The notes under the pieces: generated by a model
Told to the model about the DNA's origin: nothing
Seen by the model: the letters and a program-made list of their open reading frames with translations, nothing else
The model's database searches: none
Source: Halomarinibacterium sp041392205
GTDB taxonomy: Bacteria; Bacteroidota; Bacteroidia; Flavobacteriales; Flavobacteriaceae
DNA length: 31,793 nt
NCBI GenBank assembly: GCA_041392205.1
Contig: JAWKMO010000021.1
Coordinates: 1-31,793, forward strand
Direction of reading: 5' to 3'
Translations under genes and position numbers: made by a program
Shown: positions 9,064-17,857 of the stretch, one piece after another
Layout of the letters: each line of letters begins with the position of its first letter
Numbering within the stretch: the stretch's first letter is position 1

Positions 9064-10509
9064 CTACCTATTAAGTTTTATATCGTGTATGAAAATTTTA
9101 TTTCCAACCACCCCTTCATATTTTTCTTTATTGTATAAGAGTAACTCTAGTTTTTCGATACTATCTATTTTAGAATTAATTTTAAATGAAATAATATCAC
9201 CAATTGTGTTTAATGGAATATCCATTTTATCAAAATTCCAACCTTTATTCTTGTTATAACTATTTACTTTATTTTCTTCTCCTTTTTTTGGATATATCTT
9301 AACAAGTAATGCATATTCATTGATACTATCTTGAAAGGGTTTTGATTTATCTAAAAATAACTGGAAAGCGAAAGTTTCATTTTTAACATCTATGTTAATT
9401 GAATCTAATGCAATGTTTTTTGTGAAGGCATTATTTAGTTTTTTGCGAAAAGAATACGAAGTAGTATCAACAAATTTTTTATAGTATTCCAGGTATAAAC
9501 TATCTTGGGTTTTCCAAATTTCTTCTTTGGAACGATTTGGTAAATTATAATTCTTGTTTAAATAGTTTCCTAAAAATTTATTAACCTTATAACTCCCCTC
9601 AATATTAACATGTTGGTTGTCATAAAAATCATTTGGATTCAATTCCAGTTCAAGAACGTGGTCATTTAAGTTCAAAAACGAAATATTAAGCTCTTCTGCA
9701 AAATCTGCTAATTGAGTATATATCCTGTAATTTCTATGTCTTGCTCTTAATTCAGGAGAGGCTATAAGCAAAACTTCAATATCCACAGCCTTTGCTGTGG
9801 TAATGAACTCTATTAAAAGAGTTTTATTTTCATTATCCAATAAAAACCCAGAATCATTTTCAAAAGTCTTAATCTCTTTAAAGTCCTTGAACCTTTCTTT
9901 TTCAACTTCATCTTCAATTACTGCTTTTACTCCCAAAAATCCTGAAGAAAAAAAGTACTTATCTTCTTCAATATACCTTCTTCTTTCCAGATCAAAATAT
10001 TCTTTTTCGTACCAAAGTGAATGGTTACGAATTAAATTTGAATAAGTCCCTAAGATTTCTTGGGCATTAAACATTTTGCTTATTTGTTTTGCTTTAGCAA
10101 AAGAGTAAAATGGTATTTGATCTAATACTCTAAGTTGAAATTTTTCGGTTTTATCTGTTGTATCTTGAGAAATTTTTACCCCGCTATCGCAAAATTCCAA
10201 AATTACTAGTTTCGGATGTGTCCTTTTAATTGCTTCTTTAAAAATTAAATTCGTTGTAGCTGTTTTTAATGAAGCAGATCCTAAGTTAAAGCTAATGGTA
10301 TTACATTCATGGTTAATAATTAATGGGTTATAAACCGTATAAGCATGTGAACTTCCAAAAAAAATAACATCAATATTTGTCTCATTAGATAAACTATTAA
10401 AATCTTCTATAGTATTAATGTAATGATGTTTGTTCTGAAAAACTTTATTAAGGTAGGTAAGTGTTCCAATAAAGAGAAAAATAAATATTGTAACCTTAAA
10501 CACTTTCAT
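9064..10509 (-). CDS. SGNH-hydrolase-like/AlgJ-type O-acetylation protein, copy 2
   Basis: 481 residues with an N-terminal membrane anchor (about 4-20) and a periplasmic body. Two SGNH-type blocks are visible: FFGSSHAYTVYNP with G52-S53-S54-H55, the nucleophile Ser region, and FYDNQHVNIEGSYKVNKFL with Asp297 and His300, the D-x-x-H dyad. This combination beside an MBOAT protein resembles AlgJ/AlgX, DltD and PatB, which pass acetyl groups from the membrane acyltransferase onto a polysaccharide. About 150 residues after the catalytic part form a C-terminal region of unknown fold. The gene is a tandem paralogue of the one at 10506-11951: same length, same motif order, about 40% identity by eye, 4 bp overlap. 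Acetyl transfer is inferred; de-esterification is the alternative. Confidence 0.75.
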   Translation of the reverse strand: MKVFKVTIFIFLFIGTLTYLNKVFQNKHHYINTIEDFNSLSNETNIDVIFFGSSHAYTVYNPLIINHECNTISFNLGSASLKTATTNLIFKEAIKRTHPKLVILEFCDSGVKISQDTTDKTEKFQLRVLDQIPFYSFAKAKQISKMFNAQEILGTYSNLIRNHSLWYEKEYFDLERRRYIEEDKYFFSSGFLGVKAVIEDEVEKERFKDFKEIKTFENDSGFLLDNENKTLLIEFITTAKAVDIEVLLIASPELRARHRNYRIYTQLADFAEELNISFLNLNDHVLELELNPNDFYDNQHVNIEGSYKVNKFLGNYLNKNYNLPNRSKEEIWKTQDSLYLEYYKKFVDTTSYSFRKKLNNAFTKNIALDSINIDVKNETFAFQLFLDKSKPFQDSINEYALLVKIYPKKGEENKVNSYNKNKGWNFDKMDIPLNTIGDIISFKINSKIDSIEKLELLLYNKEKYEGVVGNKIFIHDIKLNR

Positions 10510-11951
10510 TGTTTAAATATTGGATAATAAATAAAAATTCTTTTACCTACGGCACCCTCATACTTTTCTTTTTTGTAAAGTAACATTTCAATCTGTTTAA
10601 TATGTTCTATTTGGCTTGAAATTGTGAAGCGCATACCTTCATCAATATCATCCAAAGGAACATCCAATTTGTCAAATTCCCATCCTTTTGATTTGTTATG
10701 CTCACTTACCAAGTTTATATCCCTTTCTTCAGGGATTATTTTTACAAGTAAATTATACTTTGAAATTTCATTTAAATAAGCCTTCTGGGTATCCAGTGAT
10801 AGTGAAAAATTGTAATCTAATCCTTCTTTAAAGATAATAAGCGAGTCTAGGACTATTGTTTCCGTAAATGAGTCATTGATCTTTTTAGAAAAGAAAAGTT
10901 TTTCTTTATCAATAAATTTTTTGTAAAATTTTGGGTATAAAGAGTCGTTTTTCTTCCAAGTTTCTTCCAAAGATCGATCTGGAAGTTGATAGGCTTTATT
11001 TAAAAAGGACGCTAAAAATTTACTGGTTTTATACGCTCCAGTGATATTTAAGTGGGAAGGATCTTTGAAGTCTTCAACCTCTAGGTCAATCTCGTCATAA
11101 TAATCGTTTAAATTAAGGTAATTAGCTCCGTTTTGTTCACTTATCAACTTAATATTTTTATAAAAATTATAGTCCCACATATATTTTGCTCTTAGATCTG
11201 GAGCTGAAATAATCAACACATTTGCCCCTTGGCTTTTGGCTAATTCAATCAGCATTTTTATCTCCTTTTTGGCCTCATCACTAATCTTGATTTCTTTGCT
11301 CTTGGCATTTGCTTCTATTGTTTTAAAGGACCTGTATTTTTTTGCAGAAACACTATCCAAAATAGTATTTAAGCCAATATAGCCGTTGTTAAAAAAGGTA
11401 GTTTTTTTATTGAACTTTTCTGTTCTTGATAGCTTAAGAAGTTTCATTTTATTCCATTTGGAATGGTTTCTGTACAATGGAAAATACACCCCAAATACTT
11501 CGTTTGTATTAAAAAACTTGTTTGCCTTTACCCATTTCCTTTTTGAAAAATTAGAAACCACATCAAAAGCTCTTAACTGATATCCCTTGCTGCTTTCAGT
11601 ATCAGGGCCGTTTATGGAGGCTGGATAAATTTCAATAACAACAAGCTTGGGCTTTGTTTTTTTAAAGGCTTCTTCCATGACCAAATCTGTTAAAGGGACA
11701 AGGAGGGCATCAGAACCTAAATTAAAGGAGAGCGTTTTACACTCCTTATTGATAATTAAAGGATTAAATGCCGTAAAAGAATGAGAACTGCCAAAAAACA
11801 ACACGTCAATATTTGTTTTATCAGAAAGCTTATTGAATGCCTCAATAGTATTGTTAAAGTGGTTATCTGTGGAAAAAACGTTATTTAAATGTATAAGCCC
11901 CAATAAAAGGAGGGAAAAAAAGAGGAAAATGGATAATGCCCTTTGTTTCAT
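10506..11951 (-). CDS. SGNH-hydrolase-like/AlgJ-type O-acetylation protein, copy 1
   Basis: 481 residues, N-terminal membrane anchor at about 6-22, then a periplasmic domain. The Ser block is LFFGSSHSFTAFNP (Gly54, Ser55, Ser56, His57) and the D-x-x-H block is DFKDPSHLNITGAYKTSKFL (Asp297, His300). The block LIISAPDLRAKY (246-257) matches LLIASPELRARH in the neighbouring paralogue. The C-terminal tail MLLYKKEKYEGAVGKRIFI is shared with the paralogue and with a leftover fragment just upstream. It likely works with the MBOAT protein encoded at 12073-13512 to O-acetylate the polymer. The duplicate could differ in acceptor position or sugar. The family call rests on motif spacing and gene context, not on a close known homologue. 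Confidence 0.75.
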   Translation of the reverse strand: MKQRALSIFLFFSLLLLGLIHLNNVFSTDNHFNNTIEAFNKLSDKTNIDVLFFGSSHSFTAFNPLIINKECKTLSFNLGSDALLVPLTDLVMEEAFKKTKPKLVVIEIYPASINGPDTESSKGYQLRAFDVVSNFSKRKWVKANKFFNTNEVFGVYFPLYRNHSKWNKMKLLKLSRTEKFNKKTTFFNNGYIGLNTILDSVSAKKYRSFKTIEANAKSKEIKISDEAKKEIKMLIELAKSQGANVLIISAPDLRAKYMWDYNFYKNIKLISEQNGANYLNLNDYYDEIDLEVEDFKDPSHLNITGAYKTSKFLASFLNKAYQLPDRSLEETWKKNDSLYPKFYKKFIDKEKLFFSKKINDSFTETIVLDSLIIFKEGLDYNFSLSLDTQKAYLNEISKYNLLVKIIPEERDINLVSEHNKSKGWEFDKLDVPLDDIDEGMRFTISSQIEHIKQIEMLLYKKEKYEGAVGKRIFIYYPIFKQ

Positions 11952-11954
11952 TTT

Positions 11955-12065
11955 TTAAAACTTTACACTGTCTATATTTAATCTGCTGCCTATGGCCCTA
12001 GTATATTTTTCTGGGTTCATCATGAAAATATATCCGTTTTTAAATTTCTTTACACACTAGTTTTT
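11955..12065 (-). pseudogene. remnant of a third SGNH paralogue (internal deletion)
   Basis: Between the MBOAT gene and SGNH copy 1 lies a minus-strand frame encoding KKFKNGYIFMMNPEKYTRAI followed by GSRLNIDSVKF and a TAA at 11957-11955. It aligns with the last 30 residues of both intact SGNH proteins (YNKEKYEGVVGNKIFI and YKKEKYEGAVGKRIFI), sharing the EKY-x3-(V/I)G-x-(R/K)-(I/L) pattern. An ATG five bases after the MBOAT stop begins MKKLVCKEI and then hits a stop, which looks like the former start of the same gene. The pattern suggests that a third tandem copy lost almost its whole middle, leaving both ends. It makes no functional product. Confidence 0.6.
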
Positions 12066-12072
12066 TCATCCC

Positions 12073-13512
12073 TTAAAACTGAAAATAAATGAACTCCTGT
12101 ACACTATCTTCTCCATAAACACCAAAAATAAGTATCGTAAATATGATGACTACATACAACATGGGGCGTACATAAAAAGGAATTTTATCCAATAATGTTA
12201 TAGCGTTGTACTTTCTATGCAGGGAATCAAAAATCAATAATAAAAGGACTGCAACAATGCCAGCATAAAATTCATGAGAAGGCAATCCTAAACTAAAATA
12301 ATCGGTTGGCTTTTCAAAATTGAAAATCCCTTTTGAGACATACATTGCATCCTTAAAACTATTTGCCCTAAAAAATATCCAGGCAAAACATGCCCACAGA
12401 AAAGTGAAGGCTGTAAAAAAAATTGCTGTGATGGCCTTGTTTCTGTTTGCCTTTAAACCAAGGTTTGTTAAGGCTTTTTCCGCAACAATCAATATTCCAT
12501 GGATAGCACCCCAGATGATAAACGTCACTGCGGCCCCGTGCCAAAGACCACTTACCACAAAAACAACAAATAAATTAAAGTATAAACGCATTTTCCCCTT
12601 TCTACTTCCCCCTAGGGGAATATATACATAATCCCTGAACCAAGTGGAGAGGGAAATATGCCATCTTCTCCAAAAATCGGTGATGGATTTGGCAAAATAC
12701 GGCGCATCAAAGTTTTTCATAAGGTCAAACCCTAATGTCCTGGAAGCGCCAATAGCAATGTCGCTGTACCCCGAAAAATCACAATAGATTTGAAAGGCAA
12801 AGGCTATGGTTGCAACAATTAAAGCTCCTCCACCATAAGCTGTAGGATCATTATATACGTGATTCACTACTATTCCTAGGCGGTCTGCAATGACCATTTT
12901 CTTAAATAAACCAAAGGCCATCAATAATAGCCCAGAACGGGCATACCGATAGTTGAACTTATGGATTACAAAAAACTGAGGGAGTAGGTGTTTGGCGCGT
13001 TCGATGGGCCCGGCAACTAATTGTGGGAAAAAAGCAACAAAAGAGAAAAAGGCCAAAGCATTTTTTGTGGGCTCAATTTTTTTATAGTAGATGTCTATGG
13101 TATAACTAAGTGTTTGAAAGGTATAGAAGCTTATTCCTACGGGAAGGATAACATTTAATGTTATTGGGTCAATTTCTCCACCAAAAAGGGTAAAAGAACG
13201 GGCAAAGGAATCTATGAAGAAATTGGCATATTTAAAGTAGACCAATAAGCCAAGATTTGAAATCAAACTAAGGATTAAATACCCCTTTCTTTTTTTTAAG
13301 TTTTGGTTTTTTTGAATTTGAAGACCTACAAAATAATCAACAAAAGAGCTAAAGATGATAAGAAATAAAAAGCGCCAATCCCACCATCCATAAAAAAGGT
13401 AACTCCCGGCAAGTATTAGAATATTACGGATAGTAATCTTTCTGGCAACCAACCAATACAAAATAAAGAAGATTGGAAAGAAAATGGCAAAGTCGATAGA
13501 GTTAAAAAGCAT
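12073..13512 (-). CDS. MBOAT-family O-acyltransferase (AlgI-like)
   Basis: 479 residues, polytopic, the full length of AlgI/DltB-type MBOAT proteins. Diagnostic blocks are SYLFYGWWDWRFL (37-49), FFPQLVAGPIERAKHLLPQF (161-180), FQIYCDFSGYSDIAIG (240-255), FWRRWHISLSTWFRDYVYIP (280-299) with His285, and SGLWHGAAVTF (321-331) with the catalytic His325 in the membrane channel. It moves acyl groups, usually acetyl from acetyl-CoA, from cytoplasm to periplasm for O-acetylation of the polysaccharide. The two SGNH proteins encoded just downstream are the expected partners that finish the transfer, as AlgJ/AlgX do for alginate. All family residues I can check are present, so it should be active. It starts 14 bp after the lyase-like gene. 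Confidence 0.93.
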   Translation of the reverse strand: MLFNSIDFAIFFPIFFILYWLVARKITIRNILILAGSYLFYGWWDWRFLFLIIFSSFVDYFVGLQIQKNQNLKKRKGYLILSLISNLGLLVYFKYANFFIDSFARSFTLFGGEIDPITLNVILPVGISFYTFQTLSYTIDIYYKKIEPTKNALAFFSFVAFFPQLVAGPIERAKHLLPQFFVIHKFNYRYARSGLLLMAFGLFKKMVIADRLGIVVNHVYNDPTAYGGGALIVATIAFAFQIYCDFSGYSDIAIGASRTLGFDLMKNFDAPYFAKSITDFWRRWHISLSTWFRDYVYIPLGGSRKGKMRLYFNLFVVFVVSGLWHGAAVTFIIWGAIHGILIVAEKALTNLGLKANRNKAITAIFFTAFTFLWACFAWIFFRANSFKDAMYVSKGIFNFEKPTDYFSLGLPSHEFYAGIVAVLLLLIFDSLHRKYNAITLLDKIPFYVRPMLYVVIIFTILIFGVYGEDSVQEFIYFQF

Positions 13513-13526
13513 AGTAAAGCATTTTC

Positions 13527-14504
13527 TTATTTGACATCATAGCCTTTTGTTATATCATGGTCATTGGCCCAAATTTTATCAAAATAAATTGCTTTATAGC
13601 CACTGTAGTTATAGGCTGCTTTGCAATCCCACCAACCCCATTTATAAATACCCAATTTAAAATAAAGAGCAACGTTTTTATGAGCATTTTTCCCTTTAAC
13701 TGTAGCCAGTTTTTCACCATTTCGCCAAACTTCTACTAATCCTTTTTTATCAGTTTTAGAAGTAACAATGTGCCATTTCCAAGTAATCCATTCATTCTTT
13801 ACTACAGGACCTAAATCATACACATCGCCTTTTCCATCATCATTCTTTATAATAGTAAGAATAAAGCGCCCTCTATTAATTATTAAAGCGATAGGAGGGT
13901 TGATTCCTTTACCTGCTTTTAAATGAAACTGAGTTACAATTTCTCCACTTTTTATAGTGTCTAGTTGATGTTTTTCGTCGATTAACATATTCATCCCAAA
14001 CCAATGGTCTCTGTTTGCTTTGTACATATGCCTCCGTAACGTAAGAGTATTAATCTCATTTCGATTCATATGGGTTTTATATCCTGGCAAGCTAACTTTC
14101 AAAGGACTATCTAAGCAGTCTACACAATAAAGCTTTTTTGTATCATCGTAATTTCTTTCTAAAATGCTGTCATTTAGCAAATTCAAAGTCTTGTAGTCCG
14201 AACAAAAGTATTTACTATAAAAATAGGGGTCTACCTTATTAAGTTCTATCTTCAGAACTTGATTTTTTATATCTAAAGGATCCAAGACGATAGAAGTCTT
14301 CTTGAATTTTTCTATTGAATCAACTACTCCGTTATTGTTAATATCTATATCCGGCATTGCTAGGTGCATCCCCCAAATACTTTTGTCCTCTAGAAATAAA
14401 GAATCCATTTGGGCAGAGCTACCATAATTAAAATCCTCAAAAAAATAGGTTTGTGCTTGACTACTTATCGATATAAGTACGACAACATATTTTAGTATTT
14501 TCAT
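13527..14504 (-). CDS. secreted polysaccharide lyase-like protein with EF-hand-type loop
   Basis: 325 residues with a cleavable signal peptide (hydrophobic core 5-13, likely cut after SSQAQ near 18). The body has the heparin-lyase-type jelly-roll blocks: MNRNEINTL (about 140-148), HWFGMNMLIDEKHQL, GEIVTQFHLKAGKGINPPIA, WITWKWHIV, VEVWRNGEKL and YFKLGIYKWGWWD. Near the N terminus DIDINNNGVVDSIE holds a canonical twelve-residue EF-hand or dockerin-type Ca2+ loop (D54-x-N56-x-N58-G-x-V-D62-x-x-E65). Two nearby Cys pairs (YFCSDY, YCVDCL) may form disulfides. It probably cleaves or binds an acidic polysaccharide outside the inner membrane, perhaps trimming the polymer made by this cluster, as AlgL does in alginate loci. 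It lies 5 bp after wecC. Substrate is unknown. Confidence 0.75.
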   Translation of the reverse strand: MKILKYVVVLISISSQAQTYFFEDFNYGSSAQMDSLFLEDKSIWGMHLAMPDIDINNNGVVDSIEKFKKTSIVLDPLDIKNQVLKIELNKVDPYFYSKYFCSDYKTLNLLNDSILERNYDDTKKLYCVDCLDSPLKVSLPGYKTHMNRNEINTLTLRRHMYKANRDHWFGMNMLIDEKHQLDTIKSGEIVTQFHLKAGKGINPPIALIINRGRFILTIIKNDDGKGDVYDLGPVVKNEWITWKWHIVTSKTDKKGLVEVWRNGEKLATVKGKNAHKNVALYFKLGIYKWGWWDCKAAYNYSGYKAIYFDKIWANDHDITKGYDVK

Positions 14505-14509
14505 GATAG

Positions 14510-15715
14510 TTATGTTATGCCCACAAAATCCAAAACGATTTTGGATTCAGAAATTTTTAAATTTTTAAAACCCTTATGCCCTACAAGGTACACAATGATA
14601 TCTGCTTTTTCAATGGCTTCCTCAATAGCCATGAGTGGCTTAAGGGTTGAGGCAATTAAATTGGGCTCTACCTCCAAAGTGTTATAGCCTTGTAATTTCA
14701 ATTGTTCTGCAACAAACAAAGCGGGAGACTCCCGTAGATCATCAATATCCGGCTTAAAAGCGAGCCCCATACAAGCTATAAGGGCTGGTTTCCCATGGTC
14801 CAACTTATACTGAAGGGCTGTAGACTTGATCTTCTCAAGGGCCCATTGGGTCTTGTGGTTATTGATTTCCCTTGATTTTTTTATAAGCTGTGCTTCTTCG
14901 GGAAATTCTGAAACAATGAACCATGGGTCTACTGCAATGCAATGCCCTCCCACACCTGCCCCCGGGCGTAAAATATTAACCCTTGGGTGCTTATTGGCTA
15001 ACCGAATAAGTTCCCACACATCAATTCCTGCTTTGTCGCAAATCATGGACAGCTCATTGGCAAAGGCAATTTGATTGTCGCGTGAGGCGTTTTCAACCAG
15101 CTTTACCATTTCGGCTGTTTTGGAATTGGTAGGATGCAATTCACCAACTACAAAATGCTTGTAAAAGTCGATGGCTTTTTGGGTGGAAACTTCATCTATT
15201 CCTCCAATGGCTCTTTCATTATGTTTCAATTCATGTAAAATATTGCCAGGAAGCACCCTTTCAGGGCAATAAGCAATAAAAATAGAATCCTTTAGATCTG
15301 GCCTTTCGTGATAAATAACTTCCTGGATTTTTTGGGTAGTTCCTACAGGGCTAGTGGATTCCAAAATAACCAAAGAGCCCCTTTTTAAGGTTGGAATAAT
15401 TTTTCGTGCCGCGGCACTCACATAACTAAGATCTGGGACGTGATTCTCCTTAAAAGGGGTGGGAACCGCTATTAAGTATACATCGGCCTCCACAGGGTTT
15501 ATTGACGCCCTGAGAAAGCCCTCTTTCACAACGTGATGAACTAATCCGTCCAGATCAGGCTCAACAATATGTATTTGTCCTTTATTGATCGTATTCACTA
15601 CTTCTTCTCTAACGTCTACTCCCGTTACCGAGAGCCCCCTGCTAGCTATCAAGGCTGCTGTTGGAAGTCCAATATAGCCTAAGCCCATCATAACCACCGA
15701 TGGTTTATCTTGCAT
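14510..15715 (-). CDS. wecC: UDP-N-acetyl-D-mannosamine dehydrogenase
   Basis: 401 residues, the usual length of the UDP-sugar dehydrogenase family. The NAD-binding Rossmann start is VVMMGLGYIGLPTAALIA (7-24). YCPERVLPGNILHEL (149-163) is the WecC-type block, AEMVKLVENASRD holds the catalytic Lys205 and Asn209, and GVGGHCIAVDPWF (254-266) holds the catalytic Cys259. A C-terminal UDP-binding domain follows (GLAFKPDIDDLRESPALFVA). It oxidises UDP-ManNAc to UDP-ManNAcA with two NAD+. The WecC subtype over UDP-glucose dehydrogenase is supported by the ERVLPGN block and by wecB directly upstream, which overlaps it by 11 bp. The product would be the donor for the wecG-family transferase at the far end of the cluster. 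Confidence 0.93.
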   Translation of the reverse strand: MQDKPSVVMMGLGYIGLPTAALIASRGLSVTGVDVREEVVNTINKGQIHIVEPDLDGLVHHVVKEGFLRASINPVEADVYLIAVPTPFKENHVPDLSYVSAAARKIIPTLKRGSLVILESTSPVGTTQKIQEVIYHERPDLKDSIFIAYCPERVLPGNILHELKHNERAIGGIDEVSTQKAIDFYKHFVVGELHPTNSKTAEMVKLVENASRDNQIAFANELSMICDKAGIDVWELIRLANKHPRVNILRPGAGVGGHCIAVDPWFIVSEFPEEAQLIKKSREINNHKTQWALEKIKSTALQYKLDHGKPALIACMGLAFKPDIDDLRESPALFVAEQLKLQGYNTLEVEPNLIASTLKPLMAIEEAIEKADIIVYLVGHKGFKNLKISESKIVLDFVGIT

Positions 15716-16838
15716 TGTCTAATTGTTTAATAAAGTCTACTATTCTTTTTGCGGCATTGCCATCTCCATAGGGATTGTGCGACATACTCATTTCTTTGTA
15801 AAGTGCACCATCCTCAAGTAGCTTTTTGGTTTCATGAAATATTTTACTGGTATTTGTTCCCACCAATTTTACTGTCCCAGCCTCCACTGCCTCAGGGCGT
15901 TCAGTTGTTTCCCGCATCACCAAGACAGGCTTTCCCAAACTTGGAGCCTCTTCTTGAACTCCACCGCTATCAGTCACAATGATATGTGCCTTGTTCATTA
16001 ACCAAACAAATGCTGGATAACTTAAGGGTTCAATTAATGAAATATTGGAGATTCCACCCAGTAATTGATATACCGGTTTTTGGACGTTGGGGTTGAGGTG
16101 TACTGGATAGATGATTTGAACTTTTTGAAATTCCATGGCGATTTCCTTTAGCGCCATACAAATATCAATAAATCCCTGTCCGTGATTTTCCCTTCTGTGA
16201 CCTGTTACTAAAAGGATAGTTTCTGATGTTATTCTCCTTTTTAGGTTTTCAATTTCTAAATCATAGTATCCTTTTGAGGAAACTTTGTTCACGCTAAAGT
16301 GTAACGCATCAATTACCGTGTTTCCTGTTACCACAATATTTTTTTTAGAAATATTTTCCTTTAAAAGGTTTGCCTTTGAGGTATGGGTGGGAGCAAAATG
16401 GTAATCGGCAATCCTGCCGGTAATAGAACGGTTCATTTCCTCTGGAAAAGGGGCCCATTTGTTATGGGTCCTTAACCCGGCCTCTACATGACAAACCTTT
16501 GCTCCTGCATAAAAACCAGTAAGGCTAGCTGCCATTGTAGTGGTAGTATCACCATGAACATAAACAAAGTGAGGATCAAAATCATCCATAACAGATTTCA
16601 TACCGGTTATAATATCTGCTGTTAAGTGATATAAGTCTTGATTGGGCTTCATTAAATCAAGATCGTAATGTGGGATGATTTCAAAAAAAGAAAGTACTTG
16701 ATCCAACATTTCCCTGTGTTGTGCAGTTATGCATACTCTTGTCTCAAAATTATTTTCGGCTGTAAAGGCCTTAACCAAAGGGGCCATTTTAATCGCTTCT
16801 GGGCGAGTACCAAAGACAATGAGGTTTTTTTTCTTCAT
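15705..16838 (-). CDS. wecB: UDP-N-acetylglucosamine 2-epimerase (non-hydrolysing)
   Basis: 377 residues, full length for the family. Diagnostic blocks are NLIVFGTRPEAIKMAPLVKA near the N terminus, VHGDTTTTMAASLTGFYAGA, HVEAGLRTHNKWAPFPEEMN, LLVTGHRRENHGQGF and TDSGGVQEEAPSLGKPVLVM with RETTERPEAVEAGT. These are the UDP-binding and catalytic loops of WecB. It converts UDP-GlcNAc to UDP-ManNAc in the cytoplasm, the step before WecC. The 11 bp overlap with wecC indicates coupled translation. All motifs are intact. Confidence 0.95.
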   Translation of the reverse strand: MKKKNLIVFGTRPEAIKMAPLVKAFTAENNFETRVCITAQHREMLDQVLSFFEIIPHYDLDLMKPNQDLYHLTADIITGMKSVMDDFDPHFVYVHGDTTTTMAASLTGFYAGAKVCHVEAGLRTHNKWAPFPEEMNRSITGRIADYHFAPTHTSKANLLKENISKKNIVVTGNTVIDALHFSVNKVSSKGYYDLEIENLKRRITSETILLVTGHRRENHGQGFIDICMALKEIAMEFQKVQIIYPVHLNPNVQKPVYQLLGGISNISLIEPLSYPAFVWLMNKAHIIVTDSGGVQEEAPSLGKPVLVMRETTERPEAVEAGTVKLVGTNTSKIFHETKKLLEDGALYKEMSMSHNPYGDGNAAKRIVDFIKQLDNAR

Positions 16839-16872
16839 TCATTAAATGTTGAGAGAACATGTATTTCTCTTG

Positions 16873-17853
16873 CTACTCTTTTTGGGTTTCTTTGTCAATT
16901 TTAGCTAATTTTCTAAATAAATGGACCACATATACAATCGCACTAAAGAAAAAGAAGAAAATAATGGGCATTAAAAGACTTGTCCTGTTTAAAAAAGAGG
17001 CTTTCTTTTGTAGCATAGGTTTATTAACAAGGGAAACGATCCCATCTTGGCAGCGGATCAAATCGGTTTCTAATTTTTGTAAGCTGTGAACAAGGTTCGT
17101 CTTTTCTTGAATCAAAAAATGCATATTTACATTGCTGGAGGTATTAACATATACTGAACCTGTTTTATTTTGATCTCCTAGCACGGTACCATAAGCAATC
17201 ATTACCGAATCAATTTCTGAAATACTTTGTTGTGATTCAGCAATTTCATTTTTTAAGTTTTTTACCCCAACTTCTCTTATTTCATTAAATTTAGCATTGT
17301 TGTTTAGGTACTTGAGAATCGTATACACTATTTTTGGGTTAGTGGCAGAAGCAGTGGTTAAGGTGATTCTATGAAGTTTATATTGTGAGACAAACATTTC
17401 CGAAAGCAATAAGTCATCTTCATATTTAGACTTTTCTAAAAAAGTGTCTACATTCCTGTTGTTAGGGTCCATATCATTGTCTAAATCCCTCACGTCTGGA
17501 ATAGGCTCTATTTCTATATTCATGACATTAAACAGATTATCAAAATCTTCCTTAAGTTCCGACAAAGCAGTACCATCTCCTTCATTGATTTTTTTCTTTA
17601 ACTGGCCAACTGCATCATAAACATAATCTACAGCATCAAAGTTAATTTGAACAAGGATTTGGGTTTCTTTTGTTTTTTCTAGAGTTTTTTCAAGGTATAG
17701 CCCTAAAAGATACCCAGAAACCAGCACTAAAATTATAACATACCAAAACCTAACAATAAACCTGTATAAATTAAGTAGCCAATTTGTATATATGCTTCTA
17801 ATTTTTCTAAATAAATAAAGCAAATCAATTTCTTCTGTTTTATTACTGGTCAT
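16873..17853 (-). CDS. Wzz-like polysaccharide co-polymerase (chain-length determinant)
   Basis: 326 residues with two membrane helices, one at about 34-53 (FWYVIILVLVSGYLLGLYL) and one at about 293-313 (LLMPIIFFFFFSAIVYVVHL). Between them lies a periplasmic segment of about 235 residues with heptad-like helices. This topology matches Wzz/PCP-1 proteins, which set polymer chain length with the Wzy polymerase. There is no C-terminal tyrosine-kinase domain and no Wza partner nearby. Sequence identity to classical Wzz looks low, so the call leans on topology and position between rmlD and wecB. The cytoplasmic N terminus begins EEIDLLYLFRKI, like the short amphipathic lead of Wzz proteins. Confidence 0.72.
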   Translation of the reverse strand: MTSNKTEEIDLLYLFRKIRSIYTNWLLNLYRFIVRFWYVIILVLVSGYLLGLYLEKTLEKTKETQILVQINFDAVDYVYDAVGQLKKKINEGDGTALSELKEDFDNLFNVMNIEIEPIPDVRDLDNDMDPNNRNVDTFLEKSKYEDDLLLSEMFVSQYKLHRITLTTASATNPKIVYTILKYLNNNAKFNEIREVGVKNLKNEIAESQQSISEIDSVMIAYGTVLGDQNKTGSVYVNTSSNVNMHFLIQEKTNLVHSLQKLETDLIRCQDGIVSLVNKPMLQKKASFLNRTSLLMPIIFFFFFSAIVYVVHLFRKLAKIDKETQKE

Positions 17854-17857
17854 TTTT

